NCBI RefSeq assembly: GCF_018619185.1
Contig: NZ_JAAXYC010000041.1
Location: 1 to 39,610 of the forward strand
Source of the DNA: Streptomyces sp. McG3
GTDB taxonomy: Bacteria; Actinomycetota; Actinomycetes; Streptomycetales; Streptomycetaceae
Direction of reading: 5' to 3'
DNA: 39,610 nt
Position numbers and translations under genes: made by a program. Position 1 is the stretch's first letter. Every line of letters starts with the position of its first letter. The notes under the pieces were generated by a model. The model searched no databases, was not told the origin of the DNA, and saw only the letters and a list, made by a program, of their open reading frames with translations. Of this stretch, positions 15,589 through 23,307 are shown piece after piece.

Positions 15589-16107
15589 ATGCGCCATCAC
15601 CTCACGTTACCGCTGCTCACAGTCGCCCTGACGACGCTGATGCTGTCGGGTTGCGCCACGACCGAGGGGGAAGCGGAGGACCCGGCTCCCGGGGCGGAGC
15701 AGTCCGCGAACTCCCGCGATGCGATGAGTGATCTGCCGGACGGAACTCCCACCCCGTATTCCGATCTCAAGGTCGGCATGTGCTCCAACTTCCAGGGAGA
15801 TGTCCGCTCGGACCAGGAAGTCGGAACGGTGGACTGCGCGACGCCGCACCGATTCGAGATTCTGTCCGAGGCCGAGATTCCCGAAAGCAGGGAAAGCCCG
15901 TTCCCCGGTGATCGCGGCGTCATGGACGCCATGCGCACCCTCTGCACTCCCGTTCTGGACCCCCTCATTTCGAAGAACAAGGGATCCATGATCGGACTGC
16001 TCTTCGTGCCGCTCAACAAGGATTCCTGGGAAGCCGGGAACAGGACCGGCTACTGCTCCATAACCTTCCCCGAGCCCAAAACCGGAAAGATCGGCAAAGC
16101 CGCATGA
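15589..16107 (+). CDS. Lipoprotein with septum-formation-like domain
   Basis: 172 residues. The signal peptide ends in the lipobox LSGC (Cys22 is the lipidated residue). After a Ser/Glu/Ala-rich linker the domain shows KVGMCSNF, VGTVDCATPHRFEI, a CTP segment, and RTGYCSITFP: four cysteines spaced as in the septum formation (DUF4190-associated) domain. Anchored outside the membrane, it may bind the exported peptide or shield the producer; that is inference from its place between the peptide and the ABC genes. Its ATGA overlaps the ATPase start. An ATG at 15589 is preferred to upstream GTGs because the signal peptide begins there. Confidence 0.75.
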   Translation: MRHHLTLPLLTVALTTLMLSGCATTEGEAEDPAPGAEQSANSRDAMSDLPDGTPTPYSDLKVGMCSNFQGDVRSDQEVGTVDCATPHRFEILSEAEIPESRESPFPGDRGVMDAMRTLCTPVLDPLISKNKGSMIGLLFVPLNKDSWEAGNRTGYCSITFPEPKTGKIGKAA

Positions 16108-17111
16108 CGCAGGAGCCCGAACACACCGGGCCCTCCGACGTGCTTGTCCGCTTCGACGATGTCCGAAAGTCCTTCCGTACCGCGCGCGGACGTCGGCAGC
16201 AGGCCCTGGACGGATTCTCCATGTCCATTCCCCGGGGTTCGATCGTGGGGCTTCTGGGACCGAACGGCTCAGGAAAGACCACTGCCCTCAAAACTCTCCT
16301 GGGCCTTGTCAGGCCCGACAGCGGCAGTGTTCACGCCTTCGGCCACGCGCTCCCCAAGGACCAGCGGTACGTCGCCGGTCGCATGGGCGCGCTCATCGAA
16401 GGGCCGGCGTTCAACGCCTCGTTGACCGGCGAGCACAACCTCCGGTTGATCGGCGAGCTGCACGGCGTGGGACCCACCGAGGTGGCCGAGGCGCTGGAAC
16501 TGGTCGGGATCGCGCACGCCGCCCGGCGCGCCTACTCCGGCTACTCCCTCGGCATGAAGCAGCGGCTCGGTGTGGCCGGGGCCCTGATCTCCGGACCCGA
16601 ACTCCTCGTCCTCGACGAGCCGATGAACGGGCTCGATCCAGAGGCCGTGCGGGACATGCGGGAGCTACTGAAGCGACTGCGCGACGAGCGCGGTATGACC
16701 GTGGTCGTCTCCTCCCACATCCTGGCCGAGGTCGAGCTGGTCTGCGACTGGGTCACCATCGTCAGGAACGGCCGCGTCATCTGCGACGCGGGGGTCTCCG
16801 AGCTGATCTCCCGGGGGACCGAGCACCTGGTGGTGCGGGTGCACGACACGGTTACCGAGCAGGCCGTCGCCGTACTGGAGCGGCACGGCCACACCCTCAC
16901 CCGGGCCGCAGGCCCGCGCGGCACGGACGAGCTGCGGATGCCCGCCCCCCGGCCGCACCCGCACGCGGCCGAAGTACTGAGGCTGTTGACCGCCCAGGAC
17001 GTGTATCCGCGCGAGCTGCTGGTGGAGTCCGTCTCCCTGGAGGACATCTACGTCGCGGCGATCCGGGCCGCCGACGCCGCAGCGGAGGACGTCCCCTTTG
17101 AACGCCGTTGA
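16104..17111 (+). CDS. ABC transporter ATP-binding protein
   Basis: 335 residues. Walker A GPNGSGKTT near residue 52, signature YSLGMKQRLGVAG near 146, Walker B LLVLDEPMNGLDPE near 168, and the switch histidine in VVSSHIL near 198. The extended C-terminal domain fits drug- or lantibiotic-type exporters (CcmA/BcrA class), which partner separately encoded permeases. It is coupled to the lipoprotein by an ATGA overlap and overlaps the first permease gene by 14 bp. It powers the two downstream permeases, probably for export of or immunity to the small peptide. Confidence 0.9.
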   Translation: MTQEPEHTGPSDVLVRFDDVRKSFRTARGRRQQALDGFSMSIPRGSIVGLLGPNGSGKTTALKTLLGLVRPDSGSVHAFGHALPKDQRYVAGRMGALIEGPAFNASLTGEHNLRLIGELHGVGPTEVAEALELVGIAHAARRAYSGYSLGMKQRLGVAGALISGPELLVLDEPMNGLDPEAVRDMRELLKRLRDERGMTVVVSSHILAEVELVCDWVTIVRNGRVICDAGVSELISRGTEHLVVRVHDTVTEQAVAVLERHGHTLTRAAGPRGTDELRMPAPRPHPHAAEVLRLLTAQDVYPRELLVESVSLEDIYVAAIRAADAAAEDVPFERR

Positions 17112-18054
17112 CCAGATGCGCGGCTTCGGCGCCCCGCCCTGGCGCCGCCTCGTGCGGGCCGAGCTGCACCGGCTGACCGCCCCGCCGGCCGTACGCCGTG
17201 TCGCGGCCGCGCTGCCGCTGCTGGTCCTGGCCTTCGGCCTCTCGAAGCTGTTCACCCACAGCCCCGACACCGGACCGGCGCTGCGCGAAGCGGACGCGCG
17301 CTACCAGGAATTCATCGAACAGGCCGCCCGTACGGGCATGCCGACCGGCAGCATCGGGCGGGACTCCTTCTTCGACGACCCGCGCTACCTGATGGAGTCG
17401 CTCTCCTTCGGCGATCTGCGCACCGTCCTGCTCGGTCTCTGCGCGGCGGCCACGGTCTTCGGAATCGTCAGCGGCGGGGCCGACTGGGCTTCGCGCGTGA
17501 TGCTCACCCTCACCGCCGCCGAACCCGGGCGTGCCCGGCTCTTCCTCACCCGCGGCGTGCTGGTCGGCGGTCTCTCCATGGCGGCGACCGCCCTGTGCGG
17601 GCTGTTGCTCGTGCCGTGTCTGCTGCTCGCGGCTCAACTACGGGGGAGTACGGAGGGCCTGGACGCAGCGTACTGGGCGGTGCTGGTGAGCCAGTTCCTG
17701 CGGGGCATCGTGCTCGTGGGCCTCCTGGCCCTCCTCGGCTACAGCCTGGCCGTGCTGACGCGCCACGTCCCCGCCGCCCTCGCCATCGCCTTCCTTTATC
17801 TCGCCGGCGCGGGCCGGGTCTTCGGGGGGCGGGGGCCGCGACTGGCCGAGTACGACATGGACGGGCTCACCTTCGCCGTCCTCAACGAGAAGCCCGTCAT
17901 CCCCATGGCGGAGTCCGACTGCATCTCGGGCCCCGGCTGTGCGGCGACCCATGTCGACCTGACCGCCTTCGACGGCTTCGCCGGGATCCTCCTGTATCTC
18001 CTCCCGGTCCTCGTTCTGGCCCTGTGGCGCTCCACCCGAACGGACGTCGGCTGA
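17098..18054 (+). CDS. ABC transporter permease 1
   Basis: 318 residues with about six hydrophobic segments, the first at residues 33-52 and the last at the C terminus (GILLYLLPVLVLALW). The TTG start at 17098 is supported by GGAGG 9 nt upstream, inside the ATPase gene; an ATG at 17116 is the alternative. It is clearly paralogous to the next gene, sharing FFDDPRYLM, SGGADW.SRVMLTLTAAEP, ALLGYSLA.LTR and TFAVLNE. An extracellular loop between TM1 and TM2 contains the shared FFDDPRYLM motif. Probably forms a heterodimeric membrane pore with permease 2. Confidence 0.85.
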   Translation: MNAVDQMRGFGAPPWRRLVRAELHRLTAPPAVRRVAAALPLLVLAFGLSKLFTHSPDTGPALREADARYQEFIEQAARTGMPTGSIGRDSFFDDPRYLMESLSFGDLRTVLLGLCAAATVFGIVSGGADWASRVMLTLTAAEPGRARLFLTRGVLVGGLSMAATALCGLLLVPCLLLAAQLRGSTEGLDAAYWAVLVSQFLRGIVLVGLLALLGYSLAVLTRHVPAALAIAFLYLAGAGRVFGGRGPRLAEYDMDGLTFAVLNEKPVIPMAESDCISGPGCAATHVDLTAFDGFAGILLYLLPVLVLALWRSTRTDVG

Positions 18055-19004
18055 TGACCCTCCTCGCGAAAACCTCGTCGCCGCCCCTGAGCCGCCTCGT
18101 CCGGTCCGAGCTGCACCGGGTACTGAGTCCGAAGCCCGTTCGGTACGGCCTCCTCGCGCTCCCCGCGATCCTTCTGGCCCTTGCCGTATCCGCCTTCCTC
18201 AGTCATCACACCGATGTGGCGGCGGCGTGGCGGGCGGCCGAAGCGGCCTACCGCACGTACGCGGAGGAAGCGGCGACCCGGCCCGCGGGCTCGGTCGAGA
18301 CCCTGTCCCCTCGCGAGTTCTTCGACGACCCCCGCTACCTCATGACGAAGGCATCCTTCGTCGACCTGCGCGCCGTGCTGTCGGGGCTGTCGCTGGCCGC
18401 CCTGGTTCTCGGTGTCCTCAGCGGGGGTGCGGACTGGTCGTCCCGCGTGATGCTCACCCTCACCGCGGCCGAGCCCCGGCGCACCCGCCTCTTCCTCGCC
18501 AGGGGCCTGCTCGTCACTGCGGTCGCGACCGCCACCGCCGTCCTGACCTCGGTCTTCTTCGTGCCCCTCCTGCTGGGTGTGGCCGGCTTCAAGGGGTCCC
18601 TGGCCGACGCGGACGGGCGGTACTGGACGGTGCTAGCCGTCATCGGAGCGCGTGGCGCGGTCCTCGTCGGCCTGGTGGCGCTGCTGGGCTACTCCCTCGC
18701 CATGCTGACCCGCCGCACGACCACGGCCCTCGGTATCGCCCTCGCCTATCTGGTCGCCTCCGGCCGCATCGTCCAGGAGTACGTCCCGGCACTGGCCGAG
18801 TACCAGCTCTCCGGGATCACGTTCGCCGTCCTCAACGAGCGTCTGCTGATGGAGACGGACAGGACCACCTGTGTCGGCGAGGCCGCCTGCCTGGCCATGC
18901 GGGAGGGCACCACCGCGAGCACCGCCTTCCTCGCCCTGTCTGTTCACCTGCTGCCCGTCGTGGCGGCGGCCTGGTGGCGGTTCGCGCGCCGGGACGTCGG
19001 CTGA
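18054..19004 (+). CDS. ABC transporter permease 2, paralogue of permease 1
   Basis: 316 residues with the same six-segment plan as permease 1. The ATG overlaps the previous stop by one base (TGATG). Conserved blocks in the same order include RSELHRVL, FFDDPRYLMTKASF, SGGADWSSRVMLTLTAAEP and GITFAVLNERL. Two cysteines in the last extracellular loop (TCVGEAACLA) match ESDCISGPGCAA in permease 1. The gene stops 6 bp before the conserved flank of scar 4, so the cassette boundary cuts close behind the operon. Confidence 0.85.
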   Translation: MTLLAKTSSPPLSRLVRSELHRVLSPKPVRYGLLALPAILLALAVSAFLSHHTDVAAAWRAAEAAYRTYAEEAATRPAGSVETLSPREFFDDPRYLMTKASFVDLRAVLSGLSLAALVLGVLSGGADWSSRVMLTLTAAEPRRTRLFLARGLLVTAVATATAVLTSVFFVPLLLGVAGFKGSLADADGRYWTVLAVIGARGAVLVGLVALLGYSLAMLTRRTTTALGIALAYLVASGRIVQEYVPALAEYQLSGITFAVLNERLLMETDRTTCVGEAACLAMREGTTASTAFLALSVHLLPVVAAAWWRFARRDVG

Positions 19005-19010
19005 GGCCGC

Positions 19011-19111
19011 GGACAACAGCGGTCAAGTACGGCCCAGCGAGACCGCGCCAACCTCTTCCCTGCAAGGCAAACAAGCAGCTCAGAGGCGCTTTGGTCGACC
19101 AGCCCCGGTGA
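19011..19111 (+). repeat. Left flank of att scar 4 (inner part only)
   Basis: GGACAACAGCGGTCAAGTAC begins 101 bp before the core, matching scars 1 and 2 (102 bp). GAGACCGCGCCAACCTC is shared with scar 1. The outer GTGCCC motif is absent, replaced by the end of permease 2. Confidence 0.7.
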
Positions 19112-19153
19112 TTCCGAACCTCAGAAAGCGAGTTCGATGATCGTCACCCGTTC
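19112..19153 (+). repeat. att scar 4, diverged copy of tRNA-Gly 3' end
   Basis: TTCCGAACCTCAGAAAGCG, then AGTTCGATGATCGTCACCCG, then TTC, aligned without gaps to 2941-2982 with about eight substitutions. Confidence 0.8.
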
Positions 19154-19159
19154 TTTGAC

Positions 19160-19190
19160 GAAGGCCCTGGTCAGTGACCGGGGCCTTCTT
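19160..19190 (+). terminator. Scar 4 terminator
   Basis: GAAGGCCCTGGTC, loop AGT, GACCGGGGCCTTC, then TT. 13-bp stem with one T-G wobble; counterpart of the tRNA-Gly terminator. Confidence 0.7.
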
Positions 19191-19420
19191 GTGTCGGCGT
19201 CGGCCCGCGGTGCCGGGGTCGCGGTGAGCGTGGCAGACCCGGACGGGTCGATGCTGTTCCCGCCAGTGGTGGGGATCGTGCAGGATGACGTCGCCGTCGG
19301 CGCGGACCTACCGGATGCGCGGGCCGGTCAGGGGACGCGCGGGCCGAGGGGGCCGGGCTGTGAGCGGCACCGGCGCCGAAGACCCGAACGTCGATCCGGT
19401 CACAGGGAGATCCTCCTCGC
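19191..19420. other. Intergenic region of the single-gene cassette
   Basis: 230 bp. A frame reading VSVADPDGSMLFPPVVGIVQ looks partly coding but has no start, stop or family support. Confidence 0.3.
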
Positions 19421-19984
19421 ATGGTGCACACGAGCGACAGCTTGGCCGCCGAACTCCAGAGGCTCCGGGATCGCCCGCGTGCCGATGCCGCGCCCCCGGT
19501 CCTCTCCCTCTTCGTCATCGACGTTCAAGGGGATGCCGCGGAGTACGAACGGCGCCTGCGGTCGGTGATCTCACCCGCCGTGCGGCTGGGCAGCACGGCG
19601 GATTTCGAGCAGGAGAGTCTCCCGGTCGGCGATGTTCCGGACTGGTTCGCCGCTGTGAGTTCCCAGCAGCCGGAGCAGGCACCGCAGTTCGCACGGGCCG
19701 GGCGCGACCGGTATGCGGAGCACACCGGGGGCGGCCGGCCGTGGGAACTGCGGGACTGGTTGTACCGCTTCGACCCCGACGAGGACTCCCGCGGCTGGGA
19801 GTGGTGGGACGCCGCCCCGGTCGGATCGTCCCGCGTCCACGTCTGGGTGGACAGCTGGGGAGAATCCTTCTTCGGGTGCCAGGATCTGCTCTGGGGCGCC
19901 TACACGGCGGGCGCGGTCCGCATCGACGGCCCCACAGTTCAACAGTCCGCCGTGTGGTCGGCGGAACGGAACACCACGCGCTGA
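19421..19984 (+). CDS. Unknown protein, sole gene of a 1-kb cassette
   Basis: 187 residues; AGGGAGATC lies about 10 nt before the ATG. Soluble, acidic, rich in Trp and Asp, with no signal peptide, TM segment or nucleotide-binding motif. Notable segments are PPVLSLFVIDVQGDAAEYER, WELRDWLYRFDPDED and VHVWVDSWGESFFGCQDLLW. Codon bias is that of a genuine high-GC gene. I do not recognise the family. Position between scars 4 and 5, alone, suggests a stand-alone immunity, antitoxin or defence factor like the cargo of the other cassettes; this rests on context only. Confidence 0.65.
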   Translation: MVHTSDSLAAELQRLRDRPRADAAPPVLSLFVIDVQGDAAEYERRLRSVISPAVRLGSTADFEQESLPVGDVPDWFAAVSSQQPEQAPQFARAGRDRYAEHTGGGRPWELRDWLYRFDPDEDSRGWEWWDAAPVGSSRVHVWVDSWGESFFGCQDLLWGAYTAGAVRIDGPTVQQSAVWSAERNTTR

Positions 19985-20122
19985 GGCAGCCACCTGCCCA
20001 CGTTGCCTCCCGCCGCATGGGCGGGTCCCGCGCCCAGGTCCTTCGAACCAACAGGTCGCGGCAGTTCGCGGAGTGTCCTCCGACCACGGCCGGCGCCTCC
20101 GGTGCATCCCGAGAACCGCTGA

Positions 20123-20164
20123 TTCACCAGCTCAGAGCGCGAGTTCGACTCTCGCCACCCGCAC
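20123..20164 (+). repeat. att scar 5, near-perfect copy of tRNA-Gly 3' end
   Basis: TTCACCAGCTCAGAGCGCG then AGTTCGACTCTCGCCACCCG then CAC; five differences from 2941-2982. The preceding ACCGCTGA matches scars 2 and 3. The GTGCCC arm motif is not visible upstream. Confidence 0.85.
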
Positions 20165-20170
20165 CATGCT

Positions 20171-20200
20171 GAAGGACCCGGTCAGTGACCGGGGCCTTTC
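20171..20200 (+). terminator. Scar 5 terminator
   Basis: GAAGGACCCGGTC, loop AGT, GACCGGGGCCTTTC; last recognisable member of the scar-terminator series. Confidence 0.7.
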
Positions 20201-20205
20201 ATGTC

Positions 20206-20560
20206 GGCCGTACCGCGACGAGGTCCACCTCGCGAGTCCCGTCTTCCCAACCGGCGGCGCCCACCCGTGCTTCACGCCATCGAGGCCAACGACGTCTTCC
20301 TCCACTGGGTCTCCTGGTGGCACCTCGCCACCATCGGTCCGTCCTGTTTCGCGCCCCAAGCTGCCGGGGGCCGGTATCCGTGGAGGCCGGAGCCCCACAG
20401 CGGAGTGCCTTCGGAGGTCTTCTCCGAGCTCTCGAGGACGGGCGCGTTCGCGACTTCGGTCCGAACGGTTACCGTCCCCCCAACCATGCCGCAACTCAGG
20501 CATCGCGCTTTAGAGTTGATAGTGCACCGGCCGGGTGCGCCCTGGTGAGGAGGCGGCAGC
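20206..20560 (+). other. Region before the NLR operon, possible gene fragment
   Basis: About 355 bp. One plus frame (HAIEANDVFLHWVSWWHLAT, about 20275-20334, continuing to about 20440) has high GC at third positions and may be a decayed gene, but no start or family is recognised. Near its end, TTTAGAGTTGATAGTGC (20509-20525) may hold the promoter of the NLR operon. Confidence 0.35.
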
Positions 20561-20914
20561 GTGTCGCGAGGATGGAAGACTGCGGTCGTGGTGGTCGCAT
20601 CTGCGGGAATCGTCTCCACGCCGTTGTTCTGGTTGCTGGACAAGCCGGACACCGGGCAGCTGGTCGGCGCGTCCGTCCAAAGTGCCGTGGGGATCGTCGC
20701 CCTGCTCTGGGCACTGTTCCAGCGGCCGGCCGCCCCGGGGCCGTCGGACGCGGCCATCGACACCGGCCGGGCCGAGGCCACTGACGGTGGTACTGCCGGA
20801 ACCGGCATCAGGCGCCGGGGCGGCGGCCACGGGTCCGCGCGGGCCGAGCGGACCGGGGATGCCACCGCGTCCGGTCCCGGAAGCGCTGCCGGCTCGGGCA
20901 TCGACTACAGCTGA
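20561..20914 (+). CDS. Two-TM membrane protein with Gly/Ala/Thr repeat tail
   Basis: 117 residues from a GTG preceded by GAGGAGGCGG. Two hydrophobic segments, residues 7-25 and 34-54, are followed by a hydrophilic tail with two copies of a short motif: D67-TGRAEATDGGTAGTGI and R97-TGDATASGPGSAAGSGI. The NLR-like protein encoded 50 bp downstream carries two copies of the same motif at its N terminus. Sharing a repeat motif between a small membrane protein and a neighbouring NLR is the layout expected if the NLR passes a signal to a membrane effector by homotypic assembly. That role is inferred; no biochemical function is known to me. Confidence 0.65.
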   Translation: MSRGWKTAVVVVASAGIVSTPLFWLLDKPDTGQLVGASVQSAVGIVALLWALFQRPAAPGPSDAAIDTGRAEATDGGTAGTGIRRRGGGHGSARAERTGDATASGPGSAAGSGIDYS

Positions 20915-20964
20915 CCCGGCCGCCGGGCGGAGTCGCGACGAACGAACAAGGGGGCCCGGTTGCC

Positions 20965-23307
20965 ATGCGCTGGTGGAAGCGCCACCACGGTGCCGACGAT
21001 GAGGCCGGACGCCGGAAGGAGCCAGGTGTTCCCGTGGTCGTCACGGACACGGGGGACGCCAACGCCTCGGACGGCTCGACCGCGGTAACCGGTCTGAGCG
21101 TACGGGGTCCCGAAGCAGCCGACCTCGGACCGGTCAGCGACACGGGGCACGCGTACGCCACCGCGGGCGGTATCGCCAACACCGGGCACCTGCAGATCGG
21201 CACCGACCCTTCGGGCAGTGCGCAGACCGTCGTGCAGGCCGGAGTGATCAATCGCCTCATGATCGGCGGGACGGCCGCGGCCGCGCTGCCGGTGCCGCAC
21301 CAGCTGCCGCCCCGCGTCGTCGGGTTCCGGAACCGGACGGGCGCGGTAAGTGCCCTGACGGCGAACCTGGAGCGGCGGCGGCTGGCCGCCGAGCCCGCGG
21401 TCGCGATCGTGAGCGGCATGGGCGGTGTGGGCAAGACCTCGCTCGCCGTCCACTGGATCCATGCGATCGCCGACCAGTTCCCCGACGGCCAGCTCTATGC
21501 CAATCTGCGCGGCTTCTCGGACGGACCCACCGCCACGGCGAGTCAGGTGCTCGAACAGTTCCTGCGTTCGCTGGGCGTGCCGGCGGACGAGATCCCCGAG
21601 GACGAGGACAGCCGGGCTGCGCTCTTCCGGTCGATCACCCACGGCCGGTCCCTTCTGCTGCTGCTCGACAATGCCCTGGACGCCCGCCAGGTCCGGCCGC
21701 TGATCCCTTCGACCGTCGCCTCGCTCACCGTGATCACGAGCCGGAACAGGCTCACCGGACTCGCGGTCCAGCTCGGGGCGCAGCGGGTCGGCCTGGAACC
21801 CTTCGATGGTCAGGTGGCGGTCGAGATGCTCACCGGTGACCGCGAAGGTCTGCCGGAGACCGATCTGCTGCTGGCCGACGACATCGCCCGCAAGTGCGGA
21901 TACCTGCCGCTGACACTGCGGATCACACTCGAAAGGCTGGCGAGCCGGAGCCTCGGCTCGTTCGGCGCATGCGCCGCGGAGATCATCGGAGAGCTGCGGG
22001 ACGCTCGCGCCGCTCTGGACACTTTCTCCCCACTGGACGACGACTCATCTACGGAGCTGCGTGTGGTGCTTTCCTGGTCCTATGCCGATATCCCCGACGA
22101 CCTGGCCCGGACGTTCCGGCTGCTCGGACTTCACCCCGGAGCCGACTTCAGCGCGGCCGATGCCGCCGCGCTGTCGGCGATCGAACGGACCGAAGCCGTG
22201 CGCCGCCTGGACCGGCTGGTCCAGCTCAGCCTGCTGGAGCCATCGGGCCGGTCGCGCTTCCGGTTTCACGACCTGCTGCGGGCATTCGCGGCGGAGCGCG
22301 CTCAGGGTGACGAGTCCGGGGCGGAAGTCGGTCTGGCGCGGCGCCGCCTGCTGACGCGGTACCTCATCCGCATCGACGCGGCCGATCGTGTCCTGGCTCC
22401 GGGGCGCCGTCACGTGGTGTCGGCCGAGGAGGCCGGTGAACCGTTCACCTCGTACGAGGAGGCCCTCGCCTGGTGCGACTCGGAGCGGCTGAACTCCATG
22501 GCGATGGTCCGGGCGGCCGAGGCGGACGGCGAGGACGATCTGTGCTGGCGTATCGCCATGGCGCTGATCACCCCCCTTGTCTTGCGCTCCTACCACGCGG
22601 ACCGCCGTGAGGTCTGCGAGATCGGGCTGGACGCTGCCCGCAGGGCGGGGGACCGCTGGGGTGAGGCGTGGAGCCTGATGAGCCTCGGGGGCGCGCTGCG
22701 CGAACTGGGCCTGAACGATGAGGCAGCCCGGAAGGATCGTGAAGCGGCGTCGTTGTGGCGTGCACTCGGCGATGCCGAAGGCGAGGGCAAGAGCCTGAAC
22801 AACCTGGGCGGTGCGTTGATCGCCCTGGGCCGGCTGGCGGAGGCGGCCCAGGTGATGGAGGACGCGCTGCGCATTCGCCGCGCGATCGGAAGTCAGCGCG
22901 AGCTGGCCATCTCGCTGTTCCTGCTCGGTGACCTGCACCTGGCGCAGGGCGATCCGGAGGCGGCCGAGCAGAACTACCGGGAGAGTCTGGGGCTGCGCGC
23001 CGCGGCGGACCGGCAGACCATCGGGTTCGCACTGACGGGTCTGGCCGAGGTCGCGCTGCTGCGGGGCGATCTTGATGCCGCGCAGGAGGCGTTCGGCGAA
23101 GCCGCTGACGCCCACGAGGAATCCGGCTATCCGAACGGGCAGGCCATCGCGCTGCGCTCCCGCGCACGCTGTCTCCGCGGTCTGGGGCGCGCGGACGACG
23201 CGTACGCCGCGCTGACGAAAGCCTTGGCTCTGCTGCGGGCCGCCGACGATCCGGCGGCCGACGAGGTACAGCGAGAACTTGATGAGTACGGACCCGGATC
23301 CGGGTGA
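20965..23307 (+). CDS. NLR-like STAND protein: repeat motif, NB-ARC, TPR
   Basis: 780 residues. Residues 28-44 (DTGDANASDGSTAVTGL) and 59-75 (DTGHAYATAGGIANTGH) are two copies of the motif shared with the upstream membrane protein. Residues 87-100 (QTVVQAGVINRLMI) contain VVQAG, resembling amyloid signalling motifs at the N termini of bacterial NLRs. The NB-ARC ATPase follows: P-loop SGMGGVGKTSLA (150-161), Walker B SLLLLLDNAL near 230, a sensor region VITSRNR, CGYLPLTLRI (GxP), and a winged-helix-like FRFHDLLRAFAAERA near 435. From about 520 to 770 several TPR units (GDPEAAEQNYRESLGLR and similar) form the sensor arm. Probably a signal-activated defence or cell-death switch. Confidence 0.85.
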   Translation: MRWWKRHHGADDEAGRRKEPGVPVVVTDTGDANASDGSTAVTGLSVRGPEAADLGPVSDTGHAYATAGGIANTGHLQIGTDPSGSAQTVVQAGVINRLMIGGTAAAALPVPHQLPPRVVGFRNRTGAVSALTANLERRRLAAEPAVAIVSGMGGVGKTSLAVHWIHAIADQFPDGQLYANLRGFSDGPTATASQVLEQFLRSLGVPADEIPEDEDSRAALFRSITHGRSLLLLLDNALDARQVRPLIPSTVASLTVITSRNRLTGLAVQLGAQRVGLEPFDGQVAVEMLTGDREGLPETDLLLADDIARKCGYLPLTLRITLERLASRSLGSFGACAAEIIGELRDARAALDTFSPLDDDSSTELRVVLSWSYADIPDDLARTFRLLGLHPGADFSAADAAALSAIERTEAVRRLDRLVQLSLLEPSGRSRFRFHDLLRAFAAERAQGDESGAEVGLARRRLLTRYLIRIDAADRVLAPGRRHVVSAEEAGEPFTSYEEALAWCDSERLNSMAMVRAAEADGEDDLCWRIAMALITPLVLRSYHADRREVCEIGLDAARRAGDRWGEAWSLMSLGGALRELGLNDEAARKDREAASLWRALGDAEGEGKSLNNLGGALIALGRLAEAAQVMEDALRIRRAIGSQRELAISLFLLGDLHLAQGDPEAAEQNYRESLGLRAAADRQTIGFALTGLAEVALLRGDLDAAQEAFGEAADAHEESGYPNGQAIALRSRARCLRGLGRADDAYAALTKALALLRAADDPAADEVQRELDEYGPGSG

